DNA of 23,462 nucleotides from Colimorpha sp964483145 (GTDB lineage Bacteria; Bacteroidota; Bacteroidia; Bacteroidales; P3), in NCBI GenBank assembly GCA_964483145.1, contig CAZAAK010000035.1, positions 1 through 23,462 of the forward strand, written 5' to 3'. Each line of letters opens with the position of its first letter. Position 1 is the first letter of the stretch. This document shows positions 7,280-15,000 of the stretch, piece after piece. The notes beneath the pieces are model-generated. The model searched no databases, was not told where the DNA came from, and saw only the letters and a list, made by a program, of their open reading frames with translations. The position numbers and the translations under genes are program-made.

Positions 7280-7729
7280 TTATTCAATTACTATAGCTAC
7301 ACCACCTTTGGCTTCAATAGCTTGCTTTGCAGTAGCACTAAAAGCGTGAGCAACAACACTGATCGTCTTGTTCAACTCGCCACGACCCAGAATCTTGATG
7401 CGGTCCTTGCCAGAAATCAAACCGTTTTGCTTAAAAACCTCAACATCGAAATTAGTAATGTTCTTGGCTTCTGCAAGAGTATTGAGGGTGTCAATGTTAA
7501 TGCCGACATACTCAACACGGTTGATGTTTTTGAAACCAAACTTGGGCAATCGACGGTAGATGGGCATTTGACCACCTTCGAAACCAACCTTCTGGTGATA
7601 GCCAGAACGAGCTTTTGCACCCTTGTTACCACGGGTAGAAGTACCACCCTTGCCAGAACCGGCACCACGGCCGATGCGCTTTGAATGCTTGATGGAACCT
7701 TCTGCAGGTTTGAGATTATTCAAATTCAT
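7280..7729 (-). CDS. rplO: 50S ribosomal protein L15 (uL15)
   Basis: Large-subunit assembly protein linking several 23S domains. The start MNLNNLKPAEGS is family-typical. The longer open frame begins at an upstream ATG 51 nt earlier and would add 17 unrelated residues reaching back to the rpmD stop, so I reject that start. The glycine/arginine-rich section KRIGRGAGSGKGGTSTRGNK and FEGGQMPIYRRLPKFGF are diagnostic, followed by the globular C-terminal part. The resulting 149 residues match the family. It lies 51 nt after rpmD and ends 90 nt before secY. Confidence 0.97.
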   Translation of the reverse strand: MNLNNLKPAEGSIKHSKRIGRGAGSGKGGTSTRGNKGAKARSGYHQKVGFEGGQMPIYRRLPKFGFKNINRVEYVGINIDTLNTLAEAKNITNFDVEVFKQNGLISGKDRIKILGRGELNKTISVVAHAFSATAKQAIEAKGGVAIVIE

Positions 7730-7780
7730 AGTTTCTTCTCTTTTAAATCCTTGAAGAATACTCCAAGGTGTGTCTAACAA

Positions 7781-7966
7781 TTAGTTTTCCTCTACAGTGA
7801 TTAAATGTTTCACCTTTTCAATCATACCGAGAACTTGGGGCGTAGCCACCACAGTGCGTTCGTGATTAATCTTTCTCAGCCCAAGGGCGGCCATCGTCTT
7901 CTTCTGACGTGCAGGACGACCAATAATGCTTCTAACTTGCTTAATCTTTAAAGTCTTTTCTGCCAT
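7781..7966 (-). CDS. rpmD: 50S ribosomal protein L30 (uL30)
   Basis: Small two-layer alpha/beta protein of the large subunit. The 61-residue sequence LKIKQVRSIIGRPARQKKTM, then LGLRKINHERTVVATPQVLG, matches bacterial uL30, including the usual length. It starts 18 nt after rpsE and is one of the few genes here with a good SD-like AGGAG nine bases upstream of the ATG. Position between rpsE and rplO is the conserved spc order. Confidence 0.97.
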   Translation of the reverse strand: MAEKTLKIKQVRSIIGRPARQKKTMAALGLRKINHERTVVATPQVLGMIEKVKHLITVEEN

Positions 7967-7984
7967 AATTCTTGTCTCCTACAA

Positions 7985-8503
7985 TTAACCGTTAAACACT
8001 TTATCAAGGGTGATACCACGAAGCTCAGCCACCATACAAGGATCCTTCATCTGCAAAAGAGCGTTAATGGTAGCCTTGACCACACTGTGAGGATTAGAAG
8101 AGCCCTTGCTCTTTGCAAGTACATCCTTCACCCCCACACTCTCCAAAACAGCACGCATAGCACCGCCAGCGATAACACCTGTACCTGGTGCTGCCGGCTT
8201 TAAGAATACTTTAGCGCCACTATATTTACCACTCTGTTCATGAGGAATGGTACCTTTCAGAACGGGAACCTTGATAAGATTTTTCTTAGCATCATCAACT
8301 CCCTTTTGAATGGCGGCCTGTACTTCCTTGGCCTTGCCAAGACCATACCCTACAACACCATTTTCATTCCCAATAACTACAATGGCAGCAAAGGTGAAAG
8401 TTCTACCACCCTTGGTAACCTTGGTTACGCGATTGATCGCAACGAGACGATCTTTGAATTCGATTTCGCTAGATTTTACTCTTTTAACGTTTACTTCTGC
8501 CAT
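7985..8503 (-). CDS. rpsE: 30S ribosomal protein S5 (uS5)
   Basis: Small-subunit protein at the mRNA entry channel, involved in decoding fidelity. The N-terminal dsRNA-binding-like domain shows KDRLVAINRVTKVTKGGRTF followed by GNENGVVGYGLGKAKEVQAA. The C-terminal domain shows KPAAPGTGVIAGGAMRAVLE and GVKDVLAKSKGSSNPHSVVK. The 172-residue length is normal. It is 6 nt after rplR and 18 nt before rpmD, so coupling with rplR is likely. Confidence 0.98.
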   Translation of the reverse strand: MAEVNVKRVKSSEIEFKDRLVAINRVTKVTKGGRTFTFAAIVVIGNENGVVGYGLGKAKEVQAAIQKGVDDAKKNLIKVPVLKGTIPHEQSGKYSGAKVFLKPAAPGTGVIAGGAMRAVLESVGVKDVLAKSKGSSNPHSVVKATINALLQMKDPCMVAELRGITLDKVFNG

Positions 8504-8509
8504 GACTTA

Positions 8510-8863
8510 TTAGAATTTTAAACCACCTTCTCTGGCGCCATCGGCCAACGATTTAACACGACCGTGATATAAATAACCATTACGGTCAAACACCACGGAA
8601 TTGATACCAGCAGCAATAGCACGCTCAGCCAGCATTTTACCAACCTTAGCAGCCACTTCGCTTTTCGTGCCACTCTTTTCAACACCTCTCTCCAAGGAGG
8701 AAGCTGCGGTCAGTGTCACACCTTTTACATCGTCAATCACCTGTGCATAAATTTCCTTATTGCTTCTGAACACAGAAAGACGCGGCATTTCTGCAGTACC
8801 GCTAATCTTATGACGGATGCGAAATTTAATCTTAGTTCTTCTTATATCTTTCTTTGTAGCCAT
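8510..8863 (-). CDS. rplR: 50S ribosomal protein L18 (uL18)
   Basis: Binds 5S rRNA with L5 in the central protuberance. The basic N-terminus KKDIRRTKIKFRIRHKISGT, the core PRLSVFRSNKEIYAQVIDD, and the C-terminus FDRNGYLYHGRVKSLADGAR with EGGLKF are diagnostic. The 117-residue length is normal. It sits 31 nt after rplF and 6 nt before rpsE. Confidence 0.98.
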   Translation of the reverse strand: MATKKDIRRTKIKFRIRHKISGTAEMPRLSVFRSNKEIYAQVIDDVKGVTLTAASSLERGVEKSGTKSEVAAKVGKMLAERAIAAGINSVVFDRNGYLYHGRVKSLADGAREGGLKF

Positions 8864-8894
8864 AATTGCTTATTCTTTGGCGTTCTAATTTTTG

Positions 8895-9449
8895 TTATTT
8901 AGCAGCAGCCTTGCCAGCCTTCTTACGCACTTCTTCACCTTGGAAACGAATACCTTTACCTTTGTATGGCTCAGGTTTGCGCAAGGACCGAATCTTTGCT
9001 GCAGCTTGACCCAAAATCTGCTTGTCACAGCAAGTCATAGTAATGATGGGATTTTTACCTTTCTCTGTCACAGTCTCCACATGAATCTCGGGAGCAAGTT
9101 CAAAGAAAATCTTGTGGCTATAGCCGAGGTCCATCTCCATCACGTTACCGTTGGCCTGAACTTTGTAACCAACACCTATAACTTCCTGAACCGACTTAAA
9201 CTGCTCAGTTACACCTTTCACCATGTTAGCGACCAAGGCGCGGTACAAGCCATGCATGGCTTTGTGTTCTCTGCTGTCGGAAGGACGCTCAAAATGTAGC
9301 TGTCCATCTTCAACTTTCACAGTAATAACGGGGTTTATCTGCTGGCTCAATTCACCCTTGGGACCTTTTACGGTAATAACATTTTCAGGAGATACCTTCA
9401 CTTCAACACCTTGGGGAAGGTGGATGGGCATTTTACCAATTCTTGACAT
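8895..9449 (-). CDS. rplF: 50S ribosomal protein L6 (uL6)
   Basis: Large-subunit protein near the GTPase-associated region and the sarcin-ricin loop. Chosen start MSRIGKMPIHLPQGVEV matches the family. The frame is open 12 codons further upstream, but those residues overlap rpsH and are not L6-like. An AGGAG ten bases before the chosen ATG supports it. Two repeated L6 domains are present, and the signature EPYKGKGIRFQGEEVRKKAG ends the second. The 184-residue length is normal. It lies 20 nt after rpsH. Confidence 0.97.
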   Translation of the reverse strand: MSRIGKMPIHLPQGVEVKVSPENVITVKGPKGELSQQINPVITVKVEDGQLHFERPSDSREHKAMHGLYRALVANMVKGVTEQFKSVQEVIGVGYKVQANGNVMEMDLGYSHKIFFELAPEIHVETVTEKGKNPIITMTCCDKQILGQAAAKIRSLRKPEPYKGKGIRFQGEEVRKKAGKAAAK

Positions 9450-9469
9450 TTCTAATAATCTCCTCTCTT

Positions 9470-9871
9470 TTAACTGATGTAACAAATAACTTCACCACCC
9501 ACATTCAAAGTGCGAGCTTCCTTATCAGTCATCAAACCTTTGGAAGTTGAAATGATGGCGATGCCAAGACCATTCAGCACACGAGGCATTTGGTCAACAC
9601 TTACATAGCGACGCAAACCGGGAGTACTAACGCGCTTCAACTCAGAGATAGCGGAAATTTTCGTCACAGGATGATATTTCAGCGCAATCTTGATGCTTTG
9701 GTTATGAGCACCTTCGTTCTCAAATTTGTAATTAAGGATATAACCTTTCTCGAAGAGAATCTTTGTGATTTCCTTCTTCATGTTGGATGCAGGGATCTCC
9801 ACAACTCTGTGCTTTGCAGAAATTGCATTGCGCATGCGGGTCAAATAATCTGCAATAGGATCTGTTACCAT
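9470..9871 (-). CDS. rpsH: 30S ribosomal protein S8 (uS8)
   Basis: Primary 16S rRNA binder; in E. coli it represses the spc operon by binding a 16S-like site at the rplX-rplE junction. The N-terminus DPIADYLTRMRNAISAKHR and the C-terminal RNA-binding part GLGIAIISTSKGLMTDKEAR with GGEVICYIS are diagnostic. The 133-residue length is normal. A 77-nt spacer separates it from rpsN and contains only a small six-bp bulged hairpin. The next gene, rplF, begins 20 nt later. Confidence 0.98.
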   Translation of the reverse strand: MVTDPIADYLTRMRNAISAKHRVVEIPASNMKKEITKILFEKGYILNYKFENEGAHNQSIKIALKYHPVTKISAISELKRVSTPGLRRYVSVDQMPRVLNGLGIAIISTSKGLMTDKEARTLNVGGEVICYIS

Positions 9872-9948
9872 TGTATTTTGTTCTTGATTTTAAGTTTTGT
9901 AGTATTGGGCTTGCCAACTTGCAAAGCTACCAACGTATTATCTGTTAA

Positions 9949-10248
9949 TTACCAACTAGCCTTCTTAACACCGGGAATGAGACCGCTGACGGCCATCTCG
10001 CGGAAGTTGATACGGGAAATGCCAAACTGGCGCATATAGCCCTTGGGGCGGCCGGTGAGTTGGCAACGGTTATGCATACGGATGGGATTGGAGTTCTTCG
10101 GAAGTTTCTGAAGAGCGATGACGGCCTTCTCCACATCCTCGGGTTCACCCGTGCGTACAATTTCCTTTAAAGCGGCGCGTTTGGCAGCATAACGAGCAAC
10201 CATCTTTGCTCTCTTGCGCTCTCTTGCCTTGATTGATTCTTTTGCCAT
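9949..10248 (-). CDS. rpsN: 30S ribosomal protein S14 (uS14), long zinc-free type
   Basis: Head protein needed for late 30S assembly. Zinc-type S14 proteins are about 61 residues with a CxxC...CxxC ribbon. This one has 99 residues and keeps only one cysteine in HNRCQLTGRPKGYMR, so it is the long zinc-independent form. Other marks are MAKESIKARERKRAKMVARY and FGISRINFREMAVSGLIPGV with C-terminal KKASW. It is 6 nt after rplE. Confidence 0.98.
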   Translation of the reverse strand: MAKESIKARERKRAKMVARYAAKRAALKEIVRTGEPEDVEKAVIALQKLPKNSNPIRMHNRCQLTGRPKGYMRQFGISRINFREMAVSGLIPGVKKASW

Positions 10249-10254
10249 TATCTC

Positions 10255-10815
10255 TTATTTTTGTTGATTCTTAAAAGGAATGCCAAACTGTTTCAGCAAT
10301 GACATCGCCTCTTTGTCTGTATTGGCCGAAGTTACAAAGGTTATATCCATGCCTTGAATTCGATCAATCTTATCAATATCGATTTCGGGAAAGATAATCT
10401 GCTCGGAAATACCGAAGGTATAGTTACCCTTACCATCAAAACCCTTGTCATTAATACCACGGAAGTCGCGAATACGGGGAATAGAAGCGGTGATAAGACG
10501 CTCCAAAAATTCGTACATGCGCTCACCACGGAGGGTCACTCGGACACCTATGGGCATACCACGACGTAGCTTGAAATTGGAAATATCTTTGCGCGACTTG
10601 GTGGCAACGGCCTTCTGACCGGCAATAATTGTCATTTCATCAATACCTTTATCAATGGCTTTCTTGTCAGCAATAGCAGCTTTACCAAGACCTTGATTTA
10701 AGGTAATTTTCTTTAGACGAGGAGCTTGCATAACAGTTTTATAGCCATACTCCTTCATCAGAGCGGGCAGAATTTCCTCGTTATATTTGGTCTTTAATGT
10801 AGGAATATATGCCAT
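10255..10815 (-). CDS. rplE: 50S ribosomal protein L5 (uL5)
   Basis: Binds 5S rRNA in the central protuberance and contacts P-site tRNA. Family sequence includes the N-terminal LKTKYNEEILPALMKEYGYK, LKKITLNQGLGKAAIADKKA, the conserved FKLRRGMPIGVRVTLRGERM and FGISEQIIFPEIDIDKIDRI. The 186-residue length is normal. Its ATG shares one base with the rplX stop (TAATG), so translation is coupled. A GGAGGAG string inside the rplX end lies just upstream. Confidence 0.98.
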   Translation of the reverse strand: MAYIPTLKTKYNEEILPALMKEYGYKTVMQAPRLKKITLNQGLGKAAIADKKAIDKGIDEMTIIAGQKAVATKSRKDISNFKLRRGMPIGVRVTLRGERMYEFLERLITASIPRIRDFRGINDKGFDGKGNYTFGISEQIIFPEIDIDKIDRIQGMDITFVTSANTDKEAMSLLKQFGIPFKNQQK

Positions 10816-11129
10816 TATTTAATCTCCTCCCCTGATTTTTTAGAATAACGTACGAGTTTACCAGTCTTCTCACTCACTCTACGACCGATTCTAGTTGGAG
10901 TCTTACCATCCATGACCATGAGGTTTGACAGATGGATAGGAGCTTCCTGCTCAACGATACCGCCCTGAGTATTCTTTGCATTGGGTTTGGTATGCTTCTT
11001 AACCAGATTGCGGCCCTCCACAATGGCGCGATTCTTCTCGGGATAAACAGCCAAAACTTTGCCAGTCTTGCCCTTGTCTTCACCAGCAATCACCATGACG
11101 GTATCCCCTTTCTTAACGTGCAATTTCAT
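10815..11129 (-). CDS. rplX: 50S ribosomal protein L24 (uL24)
   Basis: Assembly-initiating large-subunit protein. The KOW motif is visible in KGDTVMVIAGEDKGKTGKVL (residues 7-26), followed by VEGRNLVKKHTKPNAKNTQG and the typical IHLSNLMVMD. The C-terminus is a basic tail (RRVSEKTGKLVRYSKKSGEE). The 104-residue length is normal. It follows rplN by 23 nt and overlaps rplE by one base. Confidence 0.98.
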   Translation of the reverse strand: MKLHVKKGDTVMVIAGEDKGKTGKVLAVYPEKNRAIVEGRNLVKKHTKPNAKNTQGGIVEQEAPIHLSNLMVMDGKTPTRIGRRVSEKTGKLVRYSKKSGEEIK

Positions 11130-11152
11130 TTCTTTTTCTTCTTTTTGTGTTT

Positions 11153-11521
11153 TTACAATACTTCAGGAGCCAACGAAACGATCTTCATGAATTGTTTGTC
11201 ACGAAGCTCGCGTGCGACAGGTCCAAAAATACGAGTGCCACGCATCTCATCAGTGGGAGTGAGCAAGACACAAGCATTGTCGTCGAAGCGGATGTAACTA
11301 CCATCATTGCGACGAATTTCTTTTTTGGTACGGACCACAACTGCTTTAGAAACAGCTCCCTTTTTAATGTTGCCCGAAGGAATAGCGTCTTTCACTGCTA
11401 CCACGATAGTGTCGCCAACACTGGCATAACGCTTCTTGGTACCGCCGAGAACGCGAATACACAGTGCGCTCTTGGCGCCACTGTTGTCGGCAACGGTCAT
11501 TTTAGTTTCTTGTTGTATCAT
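11153..11521 (-). CDS. rplN: 50S ribosomal protein L14 (uL14)
   Basis: Subunit-interface protein and binding site of silencing and recycling factors. MIQQETKMTVADNSGAKSAL, the basic loop AVVVRTKKEIRRNDGSYIRF, DDNACVLLTPTDEMRGTRIF and the C-terminal GPVARELRDKQFMKIVSLAP are diagnostic. The 122-residue length is exactly that of the family. It follows rpsQ by 38 nt with no visible promoter, so the S10 and spc segments appear to be one transcription unit. Confidence 0.98.
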   Translation of the reverse strand: MIQQETKMTVADNSGAKSALCIRVLGGTKKRYASVGDTIVVAVKDAIPSGNIKKGAVSKAVVVRTKKEIRRNDGSYIRFDDNACVLLTPTDEMRGTRIFGPVARELRDKQFMKIVSLAPEVL

Positions 11522-11559
11522 TTCTTTTTGATCTTTTTGTCTTGGTGGTTGTGTCTAAA

Positions 11560-11814
11560 TTACTTAGCTCTCTCGACGATTTCCACGAGACGCCAACATT
11601 TGTTCTTACTCAAAGGACGGGTCTCCATAATGCGCACAGTGTCGCCAATGTTGGCCTCATTCTTCTCATCATGAGCCATAAACTTGCTGGACTTCTTCAC
11701 GAACTTGCCATACAGGGGGTGCTTGACCTTGCGCTCGACCATAATGACAATTGACTTGTCCATCTTGTTGCTCACCACAACACCGACTCTTTCTTTTCTT
11801 AAATTTCTTTCCAT
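11560..11814 (-). CDS. rpsQ: 30S ribosomal protein S17 (uS17)
   Basis: Early 16S rRNA-binding OB-fold protein. I chose the start at MERNLRKERVGVVVSNKMDK, giving 84 residues. The open frame extends 40 codons upstream through the end of rpmC, but those residues are not S17-like. The motifs ERKVKHPLYGKFVKKSSKFM and DTVRIMETRPLSKNKCWRLV are diagnostic. It begins 7 nt after the rpmC stop. Confidence 0.97.
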   Translation of the reverse strand: MERNLRKERVGVVVSNKMDKSIVIMVERKVKHPLYGKFVKKSSKFMAHDEKNEANIGDTVRIMETRPLSKNKCWRLVEIVERAK

Positions 11815-11821
11815 ATCTATT

Positions 11822-12031
11822 TTAGTTCTGCTTCTGCTCGGCAATCTCACGACTACGAAGTTCGGTGAGAAAACGGGCGATATTTTTTCTACTTTCTTTA
11901 ATGGTATTGGGGTTCTCGAGCGGGGAAACAGCATGGGTCATAAGCATCCTCTGGTATGTGTTTCGCTCAACATCCAATTTTTCCTTTATCTCAGCAGTCG
12001 AAAGCTCTTTTACATTTAATTTGTTCTTCAT
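11822..12031 (-). CDS. rpmC: 50S ribosomal protein L29 (uL29)
   Basis: Helical protein at the exit tunnel rim, part of the docking site for signal recognition particle and trigger factor. MKNKLNVKELSTAEIKEKLD and PLENPNTIKESRKNIARFLT with ELRSREIAEQKQN fit the family's two-helix hairpin. The 69-residue length is normal. It lies 14 nt after rplP and 7 nt before rpsQ, the conserved rplP-rpmC-rpsQ block. Confidence 0.97.
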   Translation of the reverse strand: MKNKLNVKELSTAEIKEKLDVERNTYQRMLMTHAVSPLENPNTIKESRKNIARFLTELRSREIAEQKQN

Positions 12032-12045
12032 GACTGTACCTTCCT

Positions 12046-12468
12046 TTATTCTTCGATATAATCTCTTTTAACAACAAACTTGGTCGAGATAGGGAGCTTT
12101 TGAGCTGCCAAACGGAGAGCCTCTTTTGCCACATCCATAGGAACACCTTCGCATTCGAACAGGATGGTACCTGGCATGACACGAGCTACAAAGTATTCGG
12201 GAGCACCCTTACCTTTACCCATACGAACCTCATTGGGCTTCTTTGTAATGGGCTTATCCGGGAAAATCCGAATCCAAATCTGACCTTCACGTTTCATGTG
12301 ACGCGTTACAGCTTGACGTGCAGCCTCTATTTGACGACCTGTAATAAAACAGGTTTCCAGGGACTTGATACCAAAGGTACCGAAAGCCAACTCGTGACCA
12401 CGGAAAGCATTGCCTTTAATTTTACCCTTTTGCTGCTTTCTATATCTTGTTTTCTTAGGTTGTAACAT
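12046..12468 (-). CDS. rplP: 50S ribosomal protein L16 (uL16)
   Basis: Late-assembling large-subunit protein near the A-site tRNA elbow. MLQPKKTRYRKQQKGKIKGN, the central RQAVTRHMKREGQIWIRIFP, KPITKKPNEVRMGKGKGAPE and the C-terminal LRLAAQKLPISTKFVVKRDY are diagnostic. The 140-residue length is normal. It is separated from rpsC by a 75-nt spacer that contains tandem heptamer repeats and from rpmC by 14 nt. Confidence 0.98.
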   Translation of the reverse strand: MLQPKKTRYRKQQKGKIKGNAFRGHELAFGTFGIKSLETCFITGRQIEAARQAVTRHMKREGQIWIRIFPDKPITKKPNEVRMGKGKGAPEYFVARVMPGTILFECEGVPMDVAKEALRLAAQKLPISTKFVVKRDYIEE

Positions 12469-12511
12469 TTTACTTCTTGTTTAACGGTTAATGTCTGAGG
12501 TTGCGTAATTC

Positions 12512-12541
12512 TTTAACCTTAACCTATAACCTATAACCTTT
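12512..12541 (-). repeat. tandem heptamer TTATAGG repeat in the rpsC-rplP spacer
   Basis: Immediately after the rpsC stop the minus strand reads AAAGG, then TTATAGG twice, then TTAAGG and TTAAAG. This is a short tandem repeat of 6-7 nt units that decays towards its end. It occupies almost half of the 75-nt spacer. I see no hairpin and no promoter in it. Its function is unknown. Simple-sequence spacer repeats of this kind could be slippage products. Confidence 0.6.
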
Positions 12542-12543
12542 AT

Positions 12544-13299
12544 TTACTTACTGTTGTTATTTCTATTGTTGGAACGGCGACGGCCACCATTGCCACCACG
12601 ACGTTCTCCACCACCCATTGCAGGACGATGATCACTCTTCTGACCGCCAACGGTGGAGGCAACCAACTCACGTTTGCCGTAGATAGTACCACGGCAGATA
12701 TAGACCTTTACACCTATACGACCATAAGTAGTATGAGCCTCAGCATTCGCGTAGTCAATATCCGCGCGCAAAGTGTGCAAAGGTGTGCGACCCTCTTTAT
12801 AGTGCTCACTACGGGCAATTTCTGCACCACCAATACGACCACTGATGGAAACTTTGATACCCTCAGCACCTGAACGCATCGTACTCACAATAGCATTCTT
12901 GATGGCACGGCGATATTGCACACGACCCTCAATCTGTTTGGCAATATTCTGGGCGACCAAAACAGCATCCAACTCGGGGCGCTTCACCTCAGAAATGTTA
13001 ATTTGAACGTCCTTGCCAGTAAGTTTTTTCAATTCCTCCTTCAACTTGTCAACCTCAGAACCAGCCTTACCGATAATCAAACCCGGACGAGCGGTGTTGA
13101 TAGTGACAGTGAGAAGCTTAAGAGTCCTCTCAATATAAATCTTCGAGATACTAGCCTTAGCCAAGCGGACATTGAGGTACTTACGAATCTTGTCGTCTTC
13201 GACGAGTTTCTGCTCGAATCTGCGACCACCATACCAGTTAGAATCCCATCCGCGGATAATGCCTAAACGATTTCCAATTGGGTTAGTTTTTTGTCCCAT
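12544..13299 (-). CDS. rpsC: 30S ribosomal protein S3 (uS3)
   Basis: Small-subunit protein at the mRNA entry channel with helicase activity alongside S4 and S5. MGQKTNPIGNRLGIIRGWDS opens the N-terminal domain. The type 2 KH domain has its GKAG loop at residues 77-80 (GLIIGKAGSEVDKL). The C-terminal domain carries GRIGGAEIARSEHYKEGRTP and TTYGRIGVKVYICRG. The 251-residue protein ends in a low-complexity glycine/arginine/asparagine tail (GGGERRGGNGGRRRSNNRNN) of about 30 residues, a lineage-type extension. It is 25 nt after rplV. Confidence 0.98.
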   Translation of the reverse strand: MGQKTNPIGNRLGIIRGWDSNWYGGRRFEQKLVEDDKIRKYLNVRLAKASISKIYIERTLKLLTVTINTARPGLIIGKAGSEVDKLKEELKKLTGKDVQINISEVKRPELDAVLVAQNIAKQIEGRVQYRRAIKNAIVSTMRSGAEGIKVSISGRIGGAEIARSEHYKEGRTPLHTLRADIDYANAEAHTTYGRIGVKVYICRGTIYGKRELVASTVGGQKSDHRPAMGGGERRGGNGGRRRSNNRNNNSK

Positions 13300-13324
13300 T
13301 GTTTCTTTCTTCTTATTTGATTAA

Positions 13325-13762
13325 CTATTTAGTTTCTTCAACTTTAGACTCACTTTTGGGTGCTTCTTCAACACGGCTACCCAAGATAACGGTAATGTGG
13401 TTACTACGCTTGCGGATTCTATAACCACGACCCTGAGGTGCAGTGCGCATACGCTTCATTGTACGGCCTTCATCTACCATTATCTGCTTCACATACAACT
13501 GGCTATCCTCCAATCGGGCACCTTCATTCTTGGCCTGCCAATTGGCAACAGCACTAAGAATGAGTTTGTACATCTTAGGAGCGGACTCTCTAGGGCAATA
13601 TTTCAGGATACCCAGAGCTTTATCAACGTCAACGCCGCGAACCATGTCGGCAACGAGACGAGTCTTACGAGGCGAAGTTGGATTATTCATCAACTTAGCC
13701 ACGTAGAGGGTCTTTCTTGCTTCTTTCTGTGCTTCTGCACTTATTCTTTTTCTCTGTCCCAT
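13325..13762 (-). CDS. rplV: 50S ribosomal protein L22 (uL22)
   Basis: Lines the nascent-peptide tunnel through a long beta hairpin and is a site of macrolide-resistance changes. The core LMNNPTSPRKTRLVADMVRG, ALGILKYCPRESAPKMYKLI and the hairpin tip region DEGRTMKRMRTAPQGRGYRI are present and look wild type, with no insertion or deletion at the tip. The 145 residues include an N-terminal basic extension and an acidic C-terminal tail (EEAPKSESKVEETK), longer than the 110-residue E. coli protein. Confidence 0.97.
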   Translation of the reverse strand: MGQRKRISAEAQKEARKTLYVAKLMNNPTSPRKTRLVADMVRGVDVDKALGILKYCPRESAPKMYKLILSAVANWQAKNEGARLEDSQLYVKQIMVDEGRTMKRMRTAPQGRGYRIRKRSNHITVILGSRVEEAPKSESKVEETK

Positions 13763-13795
13763 TTCTTATTATTTGCGATTTATGGACTTTAACTT

Positions 13796-14074
13796 TTATT
13801 TCTTTGCTTTATCTTTCGATCCTGCGTGACCGCGGAAAATACGGGTGGGAGCAAACTCTCCTAACTTATGACCTACCATATTCTCGGTCACATACACCGG
13901 GATGAACTTGTTGCCATTGTGAACCGCGATGGTCTGACCCACAAAGTCAGGACTAATCATGGAAGCACGACTCCAAGTCTTGATGGTAACCTTCTTGTTG
14001 TTCTGCTGAGCCTCGATAACTCTCTTCTCAAGTTTGTGGAAGATATACGGACCTTTCTTTAATGAACGACTCAT
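13796..14074 (-). CDS. rpsS: 30S ribosomal protein S19 (uS19)
   Basis: Head protein that pairs with S13 and contacts the large subunit. MSRSLKKGPYIFHKLEKRVI, TIKTWSRASMISPDFVGQTI, VHNGNKFIPVYVTENMVGHK and LGEFAPTRIFRGHAGSKDK are diagnostic. The 92-residue length is exactly normal. It lies between rplB (22 nt) and rplV (33 nt). Confidence 0.98.
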   Translation of the reverse strand: MSRSLKKGPYIFHKLEKRVIEAQQNNKKVTIKTWSRASMISPDFVGQTIAVHNGNKFIPVYVTENMVGHKLGEFAPTRIFRGHAGSKDKAKK

Positions 14075-14096
14075 TTTCTCTTTCTTTTAAGATGAA

Positions 14097-14921
14097 TTAC
14101 TTCTTTCTTCTTTCTACAATGTACTTGCTAGACTGCTTCTTGGGAGCGCGAGTCTTGTAACCCTTGGCTGGAATGCCCTTACGGCTACGGGGATGTCCGC
14201 CGGTCTGACGGCCTTCACCACCACCCATCGGGTGATCAACAGGGTTCATAACAACGCCACGGTTGCGAGGACGACGGCCCAACCAACGGCTACGACCAGC
14301 CTTGCCTCCAACTTCGAGGTTGTGCTCAGCATTGGAAACGATACCTACGGTAGCACGACATGCTTGAAGGACCATACGCATCTCACCACTAGGCATCTTA
14401 ATAATTGCATATTTGTCGTCACGAGACATCAACTGCGCATAGGCGCCAGCGCTACGCACCATCTTGGCACCTTGACCAGGACGTAACTCGATGTTGTGAA
14501 TCAACGTGCCGAAAGGAATCTCGGCAAGGGTAAGCGTATTTCCGACTTCCGGCGCAACACCTTTACCAGAGACGATGGTCTGCCCAACTTTCAAACCCTG
14601 AGGGCAGAGAATATAACGCTTCTCCCCGTCCTTATAGCACACCAAGGCGATGCGAGACGTACGATTGGGGTCGTACTCTATGGTCTTCACCACTGCAGGT
14701 ACACCGTCCTTATCTCTCTTGAAATCAACGAAGCGATACAACTGTTTGTGACCACCACCCAAGTAACGCATGGTCATCTTACCTTGGTTGTTACGACCAC
14801 CGCTCTTGCCGTAGCCACATACCAAACTCTTTTCCGGCTTACTAGTCGTGATATCATCGTTAGTGACAACAATCTTGCGACGCTGGCCAGGGGTTGTCGG
14901 TTTAATTCTTTTTAAAGCCAT
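14097..14921 (-). CDS. rplB: 50S ribosomal protein L2 (uL2)
   Basis: Largest conserved 23S binder, needed for subunit joining and peptidyl-transferase activity. The sequence shows GRNNQGKMTMRYLGGGHKQL, GTLIHNIELRPGQGAKMVRS, AGAYAQLMSRDDKYAIIKMP and the universally conserved loop NPVDHPMGGGEG with its histidine, followed by PAKGYKTRAPKKQSSKYIVE. The 274-residue length is normal. The 124-nt spacer before it is the longest inside the ribosomal-protein segment and holds a stable hairpin. Confidence 0.98.
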   Translation of the reverse strand: MALKRIKPTTPGQRRKIVVTNDDITTSKPEKSLVCGYGKSGGRNNQGKMTMRYLGGGHKQLYRFVDFKRDKDGVPAVVKTIEYDPNRTSRIALVCYKDGEKRYILCPQGLKVGQTIVSGKGVAPEVGNTLTLAEIPFGTLIHNIELRPGQGAKMVRSAGAYAQLMSRDDKYAIIKMPSGEMRMVLQACRATVGIVSNAEHNLEVGGKAGRSRWLGRRPRNRGVVMNPVDHPMGGGEGRQTGGHPRSRKGIPAKGYKTRAPKKQSSKYIVERRKK

Positions 14922-15000
14922 TTTCTTGTTTTCTTTTTAGTCTCTTATCAGTGGACTTGACTATACTGTTATTATTTATTGTTTCTTTCTCTACGCACCA

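Noticed and set aside
7750..7775. CCTTG/CAAGG hairpin in the rpmD-rplO spacer as a terminator
   Set aside because: Five-bp stem with a 10-nt loop and no T-run; essential genes continue directly downstream.
7730..7780. Upstream in-frame extension of rplO (17 residues)
   Set aside because: The extension is not L15-like and the MNLNNLKPAEG start gives the normal length.
11815..11934. Upstream in-frame extension of rpsQ giving 124 residues
   Set aside because: The added residues overlap rpmC and do not resemble S17; the 84-residue start MERNLRKERVG fits the family.
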